Below are positions 16,925 to 26,205 of a stretch of 64,000 bases of DNA, one piece after another. Source of the DNA: Promicromonospora sp042731755 (GTDB lineage: Bacteria > Actinomycetota > Actinomycetes > Actinomycetales > Cellulomonadaceae); assembly GCF_042731755.1 (NCBI RefSeq), contig NZ_JBHWLR010000002.1, positions 248,001-312,000 of the forward strand, written 5' to 3'. How positions within the stretch are numbered: the stretch's first letter is position 1; the number at the start of each line of letters is the position of its first letter. Made by a program: the position numbers and the translations under genes. The notes beneath the pieces are model-generated. The model was not told where the DNA came from. It saw only the letters and a program-made list of their open reading frames with translations, and searched no databases.

Positions 16925-17755
16925 TCACGGCCGGGCCACCGAGGTCTGCAGGCGCCCCTTGAAAGCACCGAGCACCGGCTGCCCCGGCCGCGAGTCGAGG
17001 ATCGCGAACACGACGTGTTCGAACCTCGGTCGCTCGGCCAGCGCCTCGGCGAACGTCGACGCGACGTCGGCGGGATCGTTGCCGAACACCCCGCAGCCCC
17101 ACGCGCCGAGGACGATCCGGCGGCTGCCGTGGGCGGCGGCGACGTCGAGCACCCGTACGGCCCGGCGGGCCAGGGTAGCCGTGACGTCGCCCACCGCGGT
17201 CGGCTGGTTGCGCTCGATCGCGGAGCGGTTCGGCGCCGCCGCCGTCAGGAAGGTGACCGGGTAGGGCTCGGCGAGCAGGGCGCCGTCGTCGTCCCGGATG
17301 ACCGGGACGTCGAGGGAGAGGATGACCCGGTCGCTGTAGAGCAGGGACGTCTCGCGGCGGTGGTGCTCGTAGAACTCTGGCACGGTGGTCTGGGTCGCGT
17401 ACAGCGCGGAGCTGCGCGCTATCGCCTCCTCCTGAGCCTGGGCGCCGTTGAGGAACCCGCCGCCCGGGTTGCGTGCGGAGGCGAAGACCAGGCAGGCGGT
17501 GCCCGGGCCGAGACGCCGGGCCGCCGCGAGGCTGGACTCGTCGCGCACCTCGACCGTGGTGGGGCCGGACCAGGCGGCGCCCTCGAGTACCGGTGTGTCG
17601 GGGAGGATCAGGCGCGTCTCCGCGACGGCGGTCACGACCTGGTCGGCGATGTCGACGCGCTGTCCGTGTGCGCTGTAGCTTCCGGCGCGGACGGCGTCCA
17701 TGGTCTCGGCCGCGAGGGCGCGGAACCGGTCCCGGCTCCTGTTCGACGAGGTCAC
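16925..17755 (-). CDS. Bacterial-type poly(ADP-ribose) glycohydrolase-like protein (TIGR02452 type)
   Basis: 276 residues from GTG 17755. The PARG signature is clear: GGG at residues 98-100 and QEE at 108-110 in NPGGGFLNGAQAQEEAIAR; downstream LGAWGCGVFGNDP is the conserved macrodomain loop. Glu109/110 would be catalytic. Such enzymes remove ADP-ribose or poly(ADP-ribose) from targets. No ADP-ribosyltransferase gene is next to it, so the partner is unknown. It faces the histidine phosphatase gene. Confidence 0.88.
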   Translation of the reverse strand: MTSSNRSRDRFRALAAETMDAVRAGSYSAHGQRVDIADQVVTAVAETRLILPDTPVLEGAAWSGPTTVEVRDESSLAAARRLGPGTACLVFASARNPGGGFLNGAQAQEEAIARSSALYATQTTVPEFYEHHRRETSLLYSDRVILSLDVPVIRDDDGALLAEPYPVTFLTAAAPNRSAIERNQPTAVGDVTATLARRAVRVLDVAAAHGSRRIVLGAWGCGVFGNDPADVASTFAEALAERPRFEHVVFAILDSRPGQPVLGAFKGRLQTSVARP

Positions 17756-17839
17756 GGCTGTAATCCTGGCTGCCGGAAACGGAGCCGGTCAATCAATTTG
17801 TCTGCGAGCTGTCGGGCCGGGGGAGGTCCGCGAGGTATT

Positions 17840-18382
17840 TCAGACCGGATCTGTGGTCATGAGTTTTCGGTCCCAGTAGGACGCGAACGGCACGGCATGG
17901 GCCAGTGCCAGATCTCGCCATGCCAGGTATTCCTGGAGTCGTTCCTCGGGCAAGAGCTCGCCGCCGAGGAACTTTCCGTCGGCCGTGTAGTGCATTCGGT
18001 AGACGGTGCGGTCGTCGAAGATCCAGAAGTCGTGGTCGGGCAGGCCGGTCACCTGCTGGTCGGCCAGGTCGATGATGCCGATCGTCTCGCCGGCCCTGAT
18101 GTTTCCGGGGTACGTGGACAGCTCGTAGCGCAGATAATCCGTCAGCGGAGACCGCAGGACATGGACGCGAGAGATCGCCTTGCCCTTGTTCGTCATCGAG
18201 CGGACCCAGGGATTGTCGAGCCAGTGGGGACCCATGTCCTTGCCGGCGAGGAACCGGGCCATCTCCTCCGGCTCGTCCTCGACGTCGTACTCGGCCAGGG
18301 TCTCCAACCGAAAGGCACTCCGTTCGAACGTCTCGAAAAGGCGGCCGAATGCCAAGCCTTTCAGTACGGAAGTGGCCTGCAT
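17840..18382 (-). CDS. DUF6879-like protein
   Basis: 180 residues from ATG 18382, preceded by GGGAAGA. The sequence FERSAFRLETLAEYDVEDEPEEMARFLAG, then a C-terminal IFDDRTVYRMHYTADGKFLGGELL, is typical of DUF6879 proteins, which in actinobacteria often stand beside XRE regulators; no such regulator is here. Function unknown. Codon use is visibly less GC-rich than the neighbours, suggesting separate origin. A dispersed palindromic element lies 127 bp upstream of its start. Confidence 0.75.
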   Translation of the reverse strand: MQATSVLKGLAFGRLFETFERSAFRLETLAEYDVEDEPEEMARFLAGKDMGPHWLDNPWVRSMTNKGKAISRVHVLRSPLTDYLRYELSTYPGNIRAGETIGIIDLADQQVTGLPDHDFWIFDDRTVYRMHYTADGKFLGGELLPEERLQEYLAWRDLALAHAVPFASYWDRKLMTTDPV

Positions 18383-18508
18383 TGAGTCTTCCCTGTGGTT
18401 GTCGATCCGCGGCGTATTCAATGCTTCCGCCTGGCGGAGCGTCATGTCAAGATTCCAGTTTTCCAGAACAGGAAACTTTCACCCGCCGAACGGCACCGCG
18501 TGCGCGAA

Positions 18509-18585
18509 GAGGTGCGCTTCTACCCAGTCATTGGGCCCGAAATCACGCTGATTCGGGGCCCAATGACGGGCTAGAAGCGCACCTC
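18509..18585. repeat. Dispersed palindromic element, copy 1
   Basis: A 77-bp imperfect inverted repeat with arms starting GAGGTGCGCTTCTA and ending TAGAAGCGCACCTC, each containing TCATTGGGCCC or its complement. A second copy with the same arms lies at 55780-55854. It is intergenic in both places, encodes nothing obvious, and may be a REP/MITE-like element or a strong hairpin. Confidence 0.85.
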
Positions 18586-18610
18586 GCCGGCGCCCTGACA
18601 TGATGACCGC

Positions 18611-19063
18611 ATGGCATGGTGGCGCAGGAAACCCAAGGCATCCGGCCACGTCCGCCCGCCCAGCGACGCGGAGACGGCGGAGCTCATGCGCCGTCTCGCG
18701 GACGAGTTCGTCGTGAATTCTCGTGCCGCCGACCTCTTCGACTACACCGTCGAGTCGATCACCGCGCTTGAGGTCCTGATCGGCACCCTCCTGGAGTCTG
18801 CGTCCCCCGCGGACCTCGACAAGGGTTTCAGCCTCGGCATGGGCGCCTACGTGGGCGAGGTGATCGTGCGCCACGGCACGGACGCGCACTGGACCTACGA
18901 CGCCGACCAGCGCACCGCCGCGGTCCAGAGCCCTCAGTTCGGCGCCTACCCGGTCTTCAAGGTCTCCAAGCGGTTCACCCTCGGTCCGGAGCACTCCCTG
19001 GTCCAGTTCGTCCGGGCGGCGGTCGACGACGAGCTGCCGCCCGAGGCCCGCGAGCTCCCCTGA
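18611..19063 (+). CDS. Hypothetical protein, DUF3806-like
   Basis: 150 residues from ATG 18611. No signal peptide; basic N-terminus WWRRKPK. A middle section (GFSLGMGAYVGEVIVRHGTDAHWTYDA) recalls DUF3806, where L-G-x-x-x-G-E-x-x-x is followed by an aromatic strand, but this is a weak match. Function unknown. It precedes the ABC transporter operon but is separated by its own promoter and two operators. Confidence 0.6.
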   Translation: MAWWRRKPKASGHVRPPSDAETAELMRRLADEFVVNSRAADLFDYTVESITALEVLIGTLLESASPADLDKGFSLGMGAYVGEVIVRHGTDAHWTYDADQRTAAVQSPQFGAYPVFKVSKRFTLGPEHSLVQFVRAAVDDELPPEARELP

Positions 19064-19096
19064 ACCTCGCGTTCCAAAACCTCCAGCACGAGGGTG

Positions 19097-19126
19097 TTGA
19101 CACCCCGCCCGACCCGCCCCTAATGT
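19097..19126 (+). promoter_or_regulatory. Strong promoter of the peptide-type ABC operon
   Basis: TTGACA (19097-19102) and TAATGT (19121-19126), 18-bp spacer. It is the best vegetative promoter match seen in the window, about 120 bp before the first gene. Confidence 0.75.
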
Positions 19127-19130
19127 CCTC

Positions 19131-19146
19131 GCTCATACGTAAGAGC
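19131..19146. promoter_or_regulatory. Operator 1 of the peptide-type ABC operon
   Basis: GCTCATACGTAAGAGC differs by one base from the perfect 16-bp palindrome at 19173-19188. It covers the expected transcription start. Centres are 42 bp (four helical turns) apart, as for cooperating repressor sites. Confidence 0.75.
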
Positions 19147-19172
19147 AACCCTCCGCACCGTTGCGAGCCGCT

Positions 19173-19188
19173 GCTCATACGTATGAGC
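19173..19188. promoter_or_regulatory. Operator 2 of the peptide-type ABC operon
   Basis: GCTCATACGTATGAGC is a perfect 16-bp palindrome downstream of the promoter. The probable binder is the LacI regulator encoded inside the operon (25123-26205). Confidence 0.8.
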
Positions 19189-19244
19189 AGACATGCGCAG
19201 CAGATGCGCGGTGATCCACCTCGACGAAGCGGAAGGGATCTGGC

Positions 19245-20906
19245 ATGGGACACGCACGATCGTTCGGGCGGCGCGTTTCAGCGCTGGTCGTCTCACTCGT
19301 CCTGCTCACCTCGGCCTGTGCGGGCGGCTCGTCGTCCGGCGACGGGACCGCGGGCGGGCGCGACGACACGATGATCTACGGCAAGACGGACGGCGGCACC
19401 ACGTTCGTCCACAACTACAACGTGGTGGGCCCCGCCGTCGACAAGGCGCCCAACATGGAGCTGGTCTACGAGCCGCTCATGCGCGTCGACTACAGCAACG
19501 GCGCCGTGGTCGAGCCGTGGCTCGCGGAGAGCTGGGAGTTCGACGACGCCGGCACCACGCTGACAGTCCACCTGCGCGACGGCGTCACCTTCTCGGACGG
19601 CGAGCCCTTCACGGCCGACGACGCCGTCTTCTCGCTGAACCTGCCGATCGAGCAGCCGGAGTTCTCGATCGCCGGCGTCACCTACGAGAAGGCCGAGAAG
19701 GTGGACGACCTGACGTTCACGGTCACGTTCGTGGAGCCGTCGTTCGCCACCGTCAAGCAGTTCGCCAACATCCTGCTGCCCATGGTGCCGGAGCACATCT
19801 GGCGCGACCAGGACCTCAACACCTGGACCAACCCGGAGCCCGTCGGCACGGGGCCGTTCACGCTCACCGAGTTCAAGCCGCAGCAGGTCACGCTCACCGC
19901 GCGGGACGACTACTGGGGCGGCGAGCTGCCCATGTCGACCTACAAGATCATCCCCACCAGCGCGGACGCCGCCAAGGCGCAGCTCCTGCGCGGGGACATC
20001 GACATCGCGCAGGGCTCCTGGGCCAACGGCGAGCAGGAGTACACGGCCAAGGACCCGGAGCACAACCTGTATCAGCTCTACCCGAACGGCGGCGCAATGT
20101 CGGCGATGTTCAACGCCGGCCGGCCCCCGTTCGACGACGTCCACGTGCGCCGCGCGCTGGCCATGACCATGGACCGCACCGCGATCACCACCACGCTCCA
20201 GCGTCCCGGCACCGAGGCCGGACCCACCGGGCTGAACGCCACGGTCTACGCCGACTGGATCAACCCGGAGCTCGCCGACCCGTGGCCCGTCGACGCCGAG
20301 GCCGCGAAGGCCGAGCTGGCCGACGGCGGCTGGACCGTCAAGGACGGCGCCCTGGTCAAGGACGGCGAGAGCTACCAGCCGACCATCCTGTTCAACAACG
20401 ACTGGGCCTGGGGCAGCTACGCCGACATCCTCATCAACGGCTGGCGCGACACGCTCGGCGTCGAGGTCAAGCCCGCAGGGCAGCCCACCGCGGGCTACTA
20501 CGACGCGATGAACCTGGGCGACTTCGACATCACCGCGGCGTCCACGGGCGGCGCCGGCATCTACGGCGTCTACGGCTTCCTGGACGGCGACTTCGTGGTG
20601 CCGGTGGGGGAGAAGGCGACCCTCAACCAGGGCCGCTTCTCCAACCCCGAGGCCGACGAGATCATCGCGGCGATGGAGAGCACCGACGACGAGGCGGAGC
20701 TCAAGGAGCTGGGCCTGCGGATGCAGGATCTCGTCGTGGACGAGGTGCCGTTCAGCCCGCTGTACGACAACTTCTACTTCGTCGAGATCAACGCGACGCG
20801 CTGGTCTGGCTGGCCGACGCCGGACAACTTCGACCACATCCCCTTCGTCGGGATGGGGCCGGACCTCATCCTCACGCTGCTCGGCCTCGAGCCGGCGGAG
20901 GGCTGA
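19245..20906 (+). CDS. ABC transporter substrate-binding lipoprotein, family 5 (peptide/oligosaccharide)
   Basis: 553 residues from ATG 19245 with GGAAGG upstream. The signal sequence ends in lipobox LLTSAC, so it is an anchored extracellular binder. The body has the SBP_bac_5 pattern: YEPLMRVD, ESWEFDDAGTTLTVHLRDGVTFSDGEPFTADD, PVGTGPFTL, and DVHVRRALAMTMDR. This family binds peptides, nickel or plant and cell-wall oligosaccharides; the LacI regulator and FAD oxidoreductase in the same operon make an oligosaccharide or glycoside more likely than a peptide. First gene of a seven-gene operon. Confidence 0.92.
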   Translation: MGHARSFGRRVSALVVSLVLLTSACAGGSSSGDGTAGGRDDTMIYGKTDGGTTFVHNYNVVGPAVDKAPNMELVYEPLMRVDYSNGAVVEPWLAESWEFDDAGTTLTVHLRDGVTFSDGEPFTADDAVFSLNLPIEQPEFSIAGVTYEKAEKVDDLTFTVTFVEPSFATVKQFANILLPMVPEHIWRDQDLNTWTNPEPVGTGPFTLTEFKPQQVTLTARDDYWGGELPMSTYKIIPTSADAAKAQLLRGDIDIAQGSWANGEQEYTAKDPEHNLYQLYPNGGAMSAMFNAGRPPFDDVHVRRALAMTMDRTAITTTLQRPGTEAGPTGLNATVYADWINPELADPWPVDAEAAKAELADGGWTVKDGALVKDGESYQPTILFNNDWAWGSYADILINGWRDTLGVEVKPAGQPTAGYYDAMNLGDFDITAASTGGAGIYGVYGFLDGDFVVPVGEKATLNQGRFSNPEADEIIAAMESTDDEAELKELGLRMQDLVVDEVPFSPLYDNFYFVEINATRWSGWPTPDNFDHIPFVGMGPDLILTLLGLEPAEG

Positions 20907-20908
20907 CC

Positions 20909-21975
20909 ATGACGACGACGGAGGCGCCCGCGCCGGTTCGCCCGGCGCCGGTCGGCCGGCCCGCGGCCGTGCGGGCGGTGCGCCGCTGGGGGTTCCTGCT
21001 GCGCCGGCTGGGCTTCTACGTCGCGGCGGCCGCCGCCGCGATCGTGCTCAACTTCCTGCTGCCGCGCCTGATGCCGGGGGACCCGTCCTCCGCGATCGTG
21101 GAGGAGCTGCAGCGGGTCAGCGGGCAGCAGGTGCCGCCGGAGACCCTGGAGAGCATCCGGGCGATCTTCGGCGACCCCGACCAGAATCTCGGCGAGCAGT
21201 TCCTCGGCTACCTGGGGCAGCTCGCCCGGTTCGACCTCGGCGTCTCCGTCGTCAACTTCCCCGTGCCCGTCAGTGAGCTCGTGCTGGAGGCGCTGCCCTG
21301 GACGCTGCTGCTGGTCGGCACCACCACCGTGCTCGCGTTCGTGCTCGGCACCGGCCTCGGCGTGATCGCCGGCTGGAAGGCGGGCAGCCGGCTCGACTCG
21401 ATCCTCACGCCGCTGACGGCGTTCCTGTCGTCCGTGCCGTACTTCTGGGTCGCGCTGCTGGCCCTGTGGGTGTTCGGGTTCGTGCTCGGCTGGTTCCCCC
21501 TGTCGGGCGGCTACGACGCCAACCTCGCCGAGGGCTTCAACCTGCCGTTCCTCGCCTCGGTCATGCACTACGGCGCGCTGCCCGCCGCGACCATCGTGTT
21601 CTCCGCGTTCGGCGGCTGGCTCCTTGGCATGCGAAACATGACGGTCACGACCGTCCGGGAGGACTACGTGCTGCTCGCCCAGGCCAAGGGCCTCTCCCGC
21701 GGCCGCGTCATCCTGCGCTACGCCGCGCGCAACGCCATGCTGCCGAGCTTCACCGGCTTCGCGATGGCGCTCGGCGGCGTCATCGGCGGGGCGCTCCTGA
21801 CCGAGACCGTGTTCAGCTATCCCGGCATCGGCTACCTGCTGTTCGAGTCCCTCAACAAGCGTGACTACCCGATGATGCAGGGGGTCTTTCTCATCGTGAC
21901 GCTCGCGACCCTGCTCGCCAACCTCCTGGCCGACTCCCTGTACGTGGTGCTCGACCCGCGCATCCGGGAACAGGG

Positions 21976-21979
<4 letters not shown>
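20909..21979 (+). CDS. ABC transporter permease (DppB/OppB-type)
   Basis: 356 residues from ATG 20909, two bases after the binding-protein stop. A basic N-terminal tail, then six membrane segments and the extended periplasmic loop of the family. LLAQAKGLSRGRVILRYAARNAMLP is the EAA loop; TETVFSYPGIGYLLFES follows as in DppB. It forms the pore with the next subunit. Confidence 0.92.
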
Positions 21980-22895
<916 letters not shown>

Positions 22896-22896
<1 letters not shown>

Positions 22897-24041
22897 TGGT
22901 CACCCAGTTCGTGCCTGAGACCGAGCAGTCCGACGCCGAGCAGGACACCACCGGCACCACAGGCGACGTCCTGCGCGTCACCGGCCTGACCGTGGAGTAC
23001 GTGACCGACGGCGACCCGGTGCGCGCCTGCGCCGACGTCACCTTCACGCTGCGCCGCGGCGAGATCCTCGGCGTGGCGGGGGAGTCCGGCTCCGGCAAGT
23101 CGACCCTGATCACTGCCCTCACGAGGCTGCAGCGGCCGCCCGCCGTCACCACCGCGGGCAGCATCGTCTTCCAGCCGCGCGACGGCGGGGCCGCCGTCGA
23201 CCTGGTCACCGCGAGCCCCAAGGCCCTGCGGGCGCTGCGCTGGACCTCCCTGTCGATCGTGCTGCAGAGCGCCATGGACGCCCTGAACCCCGTGATGCGG
23301 CTCGGCGCGCAGTTCGCCGACGCGCTGCGCACCCACGACCGGACGCTGAGCAAGGACGCCGCCTGGGCGCGCGCCGCCGAGCTGCTGGCGACCGTGGGCA
23401 TCTCGGGGGACCGGGCGCGCAGCTACCCGCACGAGCTGTCGGGCGGCATGCGGCAGCGCGCCAGCATCGCGCTGGCGCTCGCGTGCGGCCCGGAGCTGGT
23501 GGTCATGGACGAGCCGACGACGGCGGTCGACGTCGTCATGCAGCGGCAGATCCTGGCCCAGGTGCTGCGGCTGCGCCGGACGCTGGGGTTCGCCGTCGTC
23601 TTCGTGACGCACGACCTGTCCCTGCTGCTGGAGCTCGCCGACCGCATCGCCATCATGTACGCCGGGCGCATCGTGGAGCTCGGCACCGCGCGGGAGCTCT
23701 ACGACGACCCGCGCCACCCCTACACGCGCGGGCTGCGCGACTCGTTCCCGCCGCTGCACGCGCCCCTGACCCGGCTCACCGGGATCCCCGGCACGCCGCC
23801 CGACCTGCGCCGTCCGCCGTCGGGCTGCCCGTTCCACCCGCGGTGCGCGGACCGCTTCGAGGGGTGCGACACGCACCTGCCGGAGCTCGTGACGACGGGC
23901 GGGCACGCCGTCGCCTGCCGGCTGCACGACCCGACCGCGCGACCGGACCCGGCACCTGACTCGGCGTCCGGGCCGACCGGCGTCGCGTCCGGCCCGGCGT
24001 CCGACCCAGTGACCGTCCGCACCGAAGGAGGATCCCAATGA
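22896..24041 (+). CDS. ABC transporter ATPase (DppD-type)
   Basis: 381 residues from ATG 22896. Walker A GESGSGKST, signature LSGGMRQR, Walker B LVVMDEPT and the switch His (VTHDLS) are all present. The C-terminal oligopeptide-type extension (HPYTRGL, then CPFHPRC) shows it belongs to a peptide-family transporter, and its Cys residues fit the iron-sulfur-binding pattern known for such domains. A Pro/Ala/Ser tail ends it. It forms a heterodimeric motor with the next gene product. Confidence 0.93.
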
Positions 24042-25126
24042 CCGCGACGACCGTTCCCACGCCGTCCGCGACCGGCGCCGGGGCGCCCGACGTACCCGTG
24101 CTGGAGGCCGTGGACGTGACCAAGCACTTCGAGGTGCGCTCGGCCGTGGGCGCCCGCTCGGTGGTGCGCGCCGTGGAGGGCGCCTCGCTGGCGCTGCATC
24201 GCGGCCGGGTGGTCGCGCTCGTGGGGGAGTCGGGCAGCGGCAAGACGACGCTGGCCCGGCTGCTGGCCGGCTTCTACACGCCCACGAGCGGCGAGATCGC
24301 GCTGGAGGGCGAGCCCGTGCGGCAGCGGCGCGGGCGCGTGGAGCGTGGGTATCACAAGGACGTGCAGATCGTCTTCCAGGACCCGTTCGGCTCGCTGAAC
24401 CCGCTGCACCGGGTGCGGCACAACCTGGAGCGCCCCCTCAGGCTGCACCACGGGGTGCGCGGCAAGGCGGAGCTGGACCGGCGGGTGCGGGAGCTGCTGG
24501 AGCGCGTGGCCCTGACGCCCGCCGAGCAGTACGTGGACAAGTTCCCGCACGAGCTCTCGGGCGGGCAGCGGCAGCGCGTCGTCATCGCCCGCGCGCTGGC
24601 CGTGGAGCCCAAGGTGCTGCTCGGCGACGAGCCCATCTCGATGCTCGACGTGTCCATCCGCCTGGAGATGCTCAACCTGCTCGACCGGCTGCGGACCGAG
24701 GACGGCCTGGCCCTGCTCTACATCACGCACGACATCGCGAGCGCCCGCTACCTGTGCGACGACATCGTGGTGATGTACGCCGGGGAGATGGTCGAGGGCG
24801 GGCCCAAGGAGCAGGTCATCGCCGACCCGCAGCACCCGTACACGCGGCTGCTGGTGGAGTCGTCGCCCGACCCGGGCCGGGGCGCGCGTGACCGGGAGGC
24901 GCTGTTCGACGCCGACGCCGACGGCCTGGGCGAGCCGCCCAGCCTCATCGACCCGCCGGCCGGCTGCCGGTTCCACCCGCGGTGCCCGTTCGCCATGGAC
25001 GTGTGCCGCACGCAGGCGCCGCCGCGCACCGACCTCGGCGAGGGCCGCTGGGCCCGCTGCTGGCTGCACGCCGCCGACCGCACCCTTCCGGAAGCCACCC
25101 CGGAGCCGACCCAGGAGAACGAGTGA
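24038..25126 (+). CDS. ABC transporter ATPase (DppF-type)
   Basis: 362 residues from ATG 24038, ATGA-overlapped with the previous gene; GAAGGAGG precedes it. Walker A GESGSGKTT, signature LSGGQRQR, Walker B LLGDEPISMLDVS (Gly in place of the usual acidic/hydrophobic residue before DEP, seen in DppF-type subunits) and switch THDIA. C-terminal HPYTRLL and CRFHPRCPF complete the oligopeptide-type domain. Second half of the motor. Confidence 0.93.
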   Translation: MTATTVPTPSATGAGAPDVPVLEAVDVTKHFEVRSAVGARSVVRAVEGASLALHRGRVVALVGESGSGKTTLARLLAGFYTPTSGEIALEGEPVRQRRGRVERGYHKDVQIVFQDPFGSLNPLHRVRHNLERPLRLHHGVRGKAELDRRVRELLERVALTPAEQYVDKFPHELSGGQRQRVVIARALAVEPKVLLGDEPISMLDVSIRLEMLNLLDRLRTEDGLALLYITHDIASARYLCDDIVVMYAGEMVEGGPKEQVIADPQHPYTRLLVESSPDPGRGARDREALFDADADGLGEPPSLIDPPAGCRFHPRCPFAMDVCRTQAPPRTDLGEGRWARCWLHAADRTLPEATPEPTQENE

Positions 25127-26205
25127 CCACCACCCCGCGCCGCGCCCGGGCGCCCCGCCAGTCCGACGTCGCCCGGCTGGCCGGCGTCTCGCAGTCCGCG
25201 GTGTCCCGCGTGATCGGCGGGGACACGGATGCCGCGCGCATCCCGGAGGCCACGGTCCGGCGCATCCAGGACGCGATCAAGGAGCTGGGCTACGTGCCCA
25301 ACCCGACGGCGCGCAAGCTGCGCACCGGCCGTAACCGCCTGCTCGGCGTGCACACCTTCGAGGCGGTGTTCCCGCGGGCGCGCGAGGACTTCTACTTCGA
25401 GTTCCTGCTCGGCATCGAGGAGCGGGCCGAGGAGATCGACCACGACCTGGTGCTGTTCACCTCCACGGGCGGCAGCGACGGACGGCGCCGCGTGTACCGC
25501 GACGGCGTCAACCGCCTCAACGTGGCCGACGGCGCGGTGCTGCTCGGCGTCGCCGCCGACCGTGCGGAGCTGGCCCGGCTGGAGGCCGACGGCTACCCGT
25601 TCGTGCACATCGGCCGCCGCGAGGTGCCCGGAACGCGCATCACGTGCGTCGTGCCCGACTACGAGTCGGCCGCCGCCGCGATCGTCGACCGCCTGGCCGA
25701 CCTCGGGCACGAGCGGGTCGCCTACCTGCGCGCCGGCATCGAGGAGGAGTCGTACGCGGACCGGCGGCGGGGCTACGAGTCCGCCGTCGCGCGGCGCGGC
25801 CTGCGGGACCTCTCGCCCGCGCGCCCCGGCCTGGAGGACGGCGCTCTCGACGCCGTCTGGCTCGACGCGGTCGCCGCCGGCGCCGTCACCGCCGTGGTCG
25901 CCGACGCCGAGTGGCTCGCCCACCCGCTCGCCGAGCAGCTCGCCGCCCGCGGGCTGACCGTGCCGCGCGACGTCTCCGTCGCGGTCCTGGAGGGTGTGGC
26001 CCCCGACGCCGCAGTGCGCTGGGACTGCCTGCAGATCCCGCGCCGCGAGGTGGGCCGCGTCGCCATCGACACGCTCGTCGGGATGCTCGACGAGCCCGGA
26101 GAGCCGGTCGCGGACGTGCTCGTGGAGTGCGTCGTCGTCGACGGAGAGACCGTGGCCGCGCCGCCGGCCGGACCAGCAGCACCGACGAAGGGGAACCCTG
26201 GATGA
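25123..26205 (+). CDS. LacI-family regulator within the ABC operon
   Basis: 360 residues from GTG 25123 (AGGAG upstream), GTGA-overlapped with the DppF-type stop. The helix-turn-helix QSDVARLAGVSQSAVSRVIGG and hinge PTARKLRTGRNRLLGVHTFE are clear. A LacI protein inside a peptide-type transporter operon indicates sugar-responsive control. The two GCTCATACGTATGAGC-type palindromes before the operon are its probable sites, giving negative autoregulation of the whole unit. Confidence 0.9.
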   Translation: MTTTPRRARAPRQSDVARLAGVSQSAVSRVIGGDTDAARIPEATVRRIQDAIKELGYVPNPTARKLRTGRNRLLGVHTFEAVFPRAREDFYFEFLLGIEERAEEIDHDLVLFTSTGGSDGRRRVYRDGVNRLNVADGAVLLGVAADRAELARLEADGYPFVHIGRREVPGTRITCVVPDYESAAAAIVDRLADLGHERVAYLRAGIEEESYADRRRGYESAVARRGLRDLSPARPGLEDGALDAVWLDAVAAGAVTAVVADAEWLAHPLAEQLAARGLTVPRDVSVAVLEGVAPDAAVRWDCLQIPRREVGRVAIDTLVGMLDEPGEPVADVLVECVVVDGETVAAPPAGPAAPTKGNPG

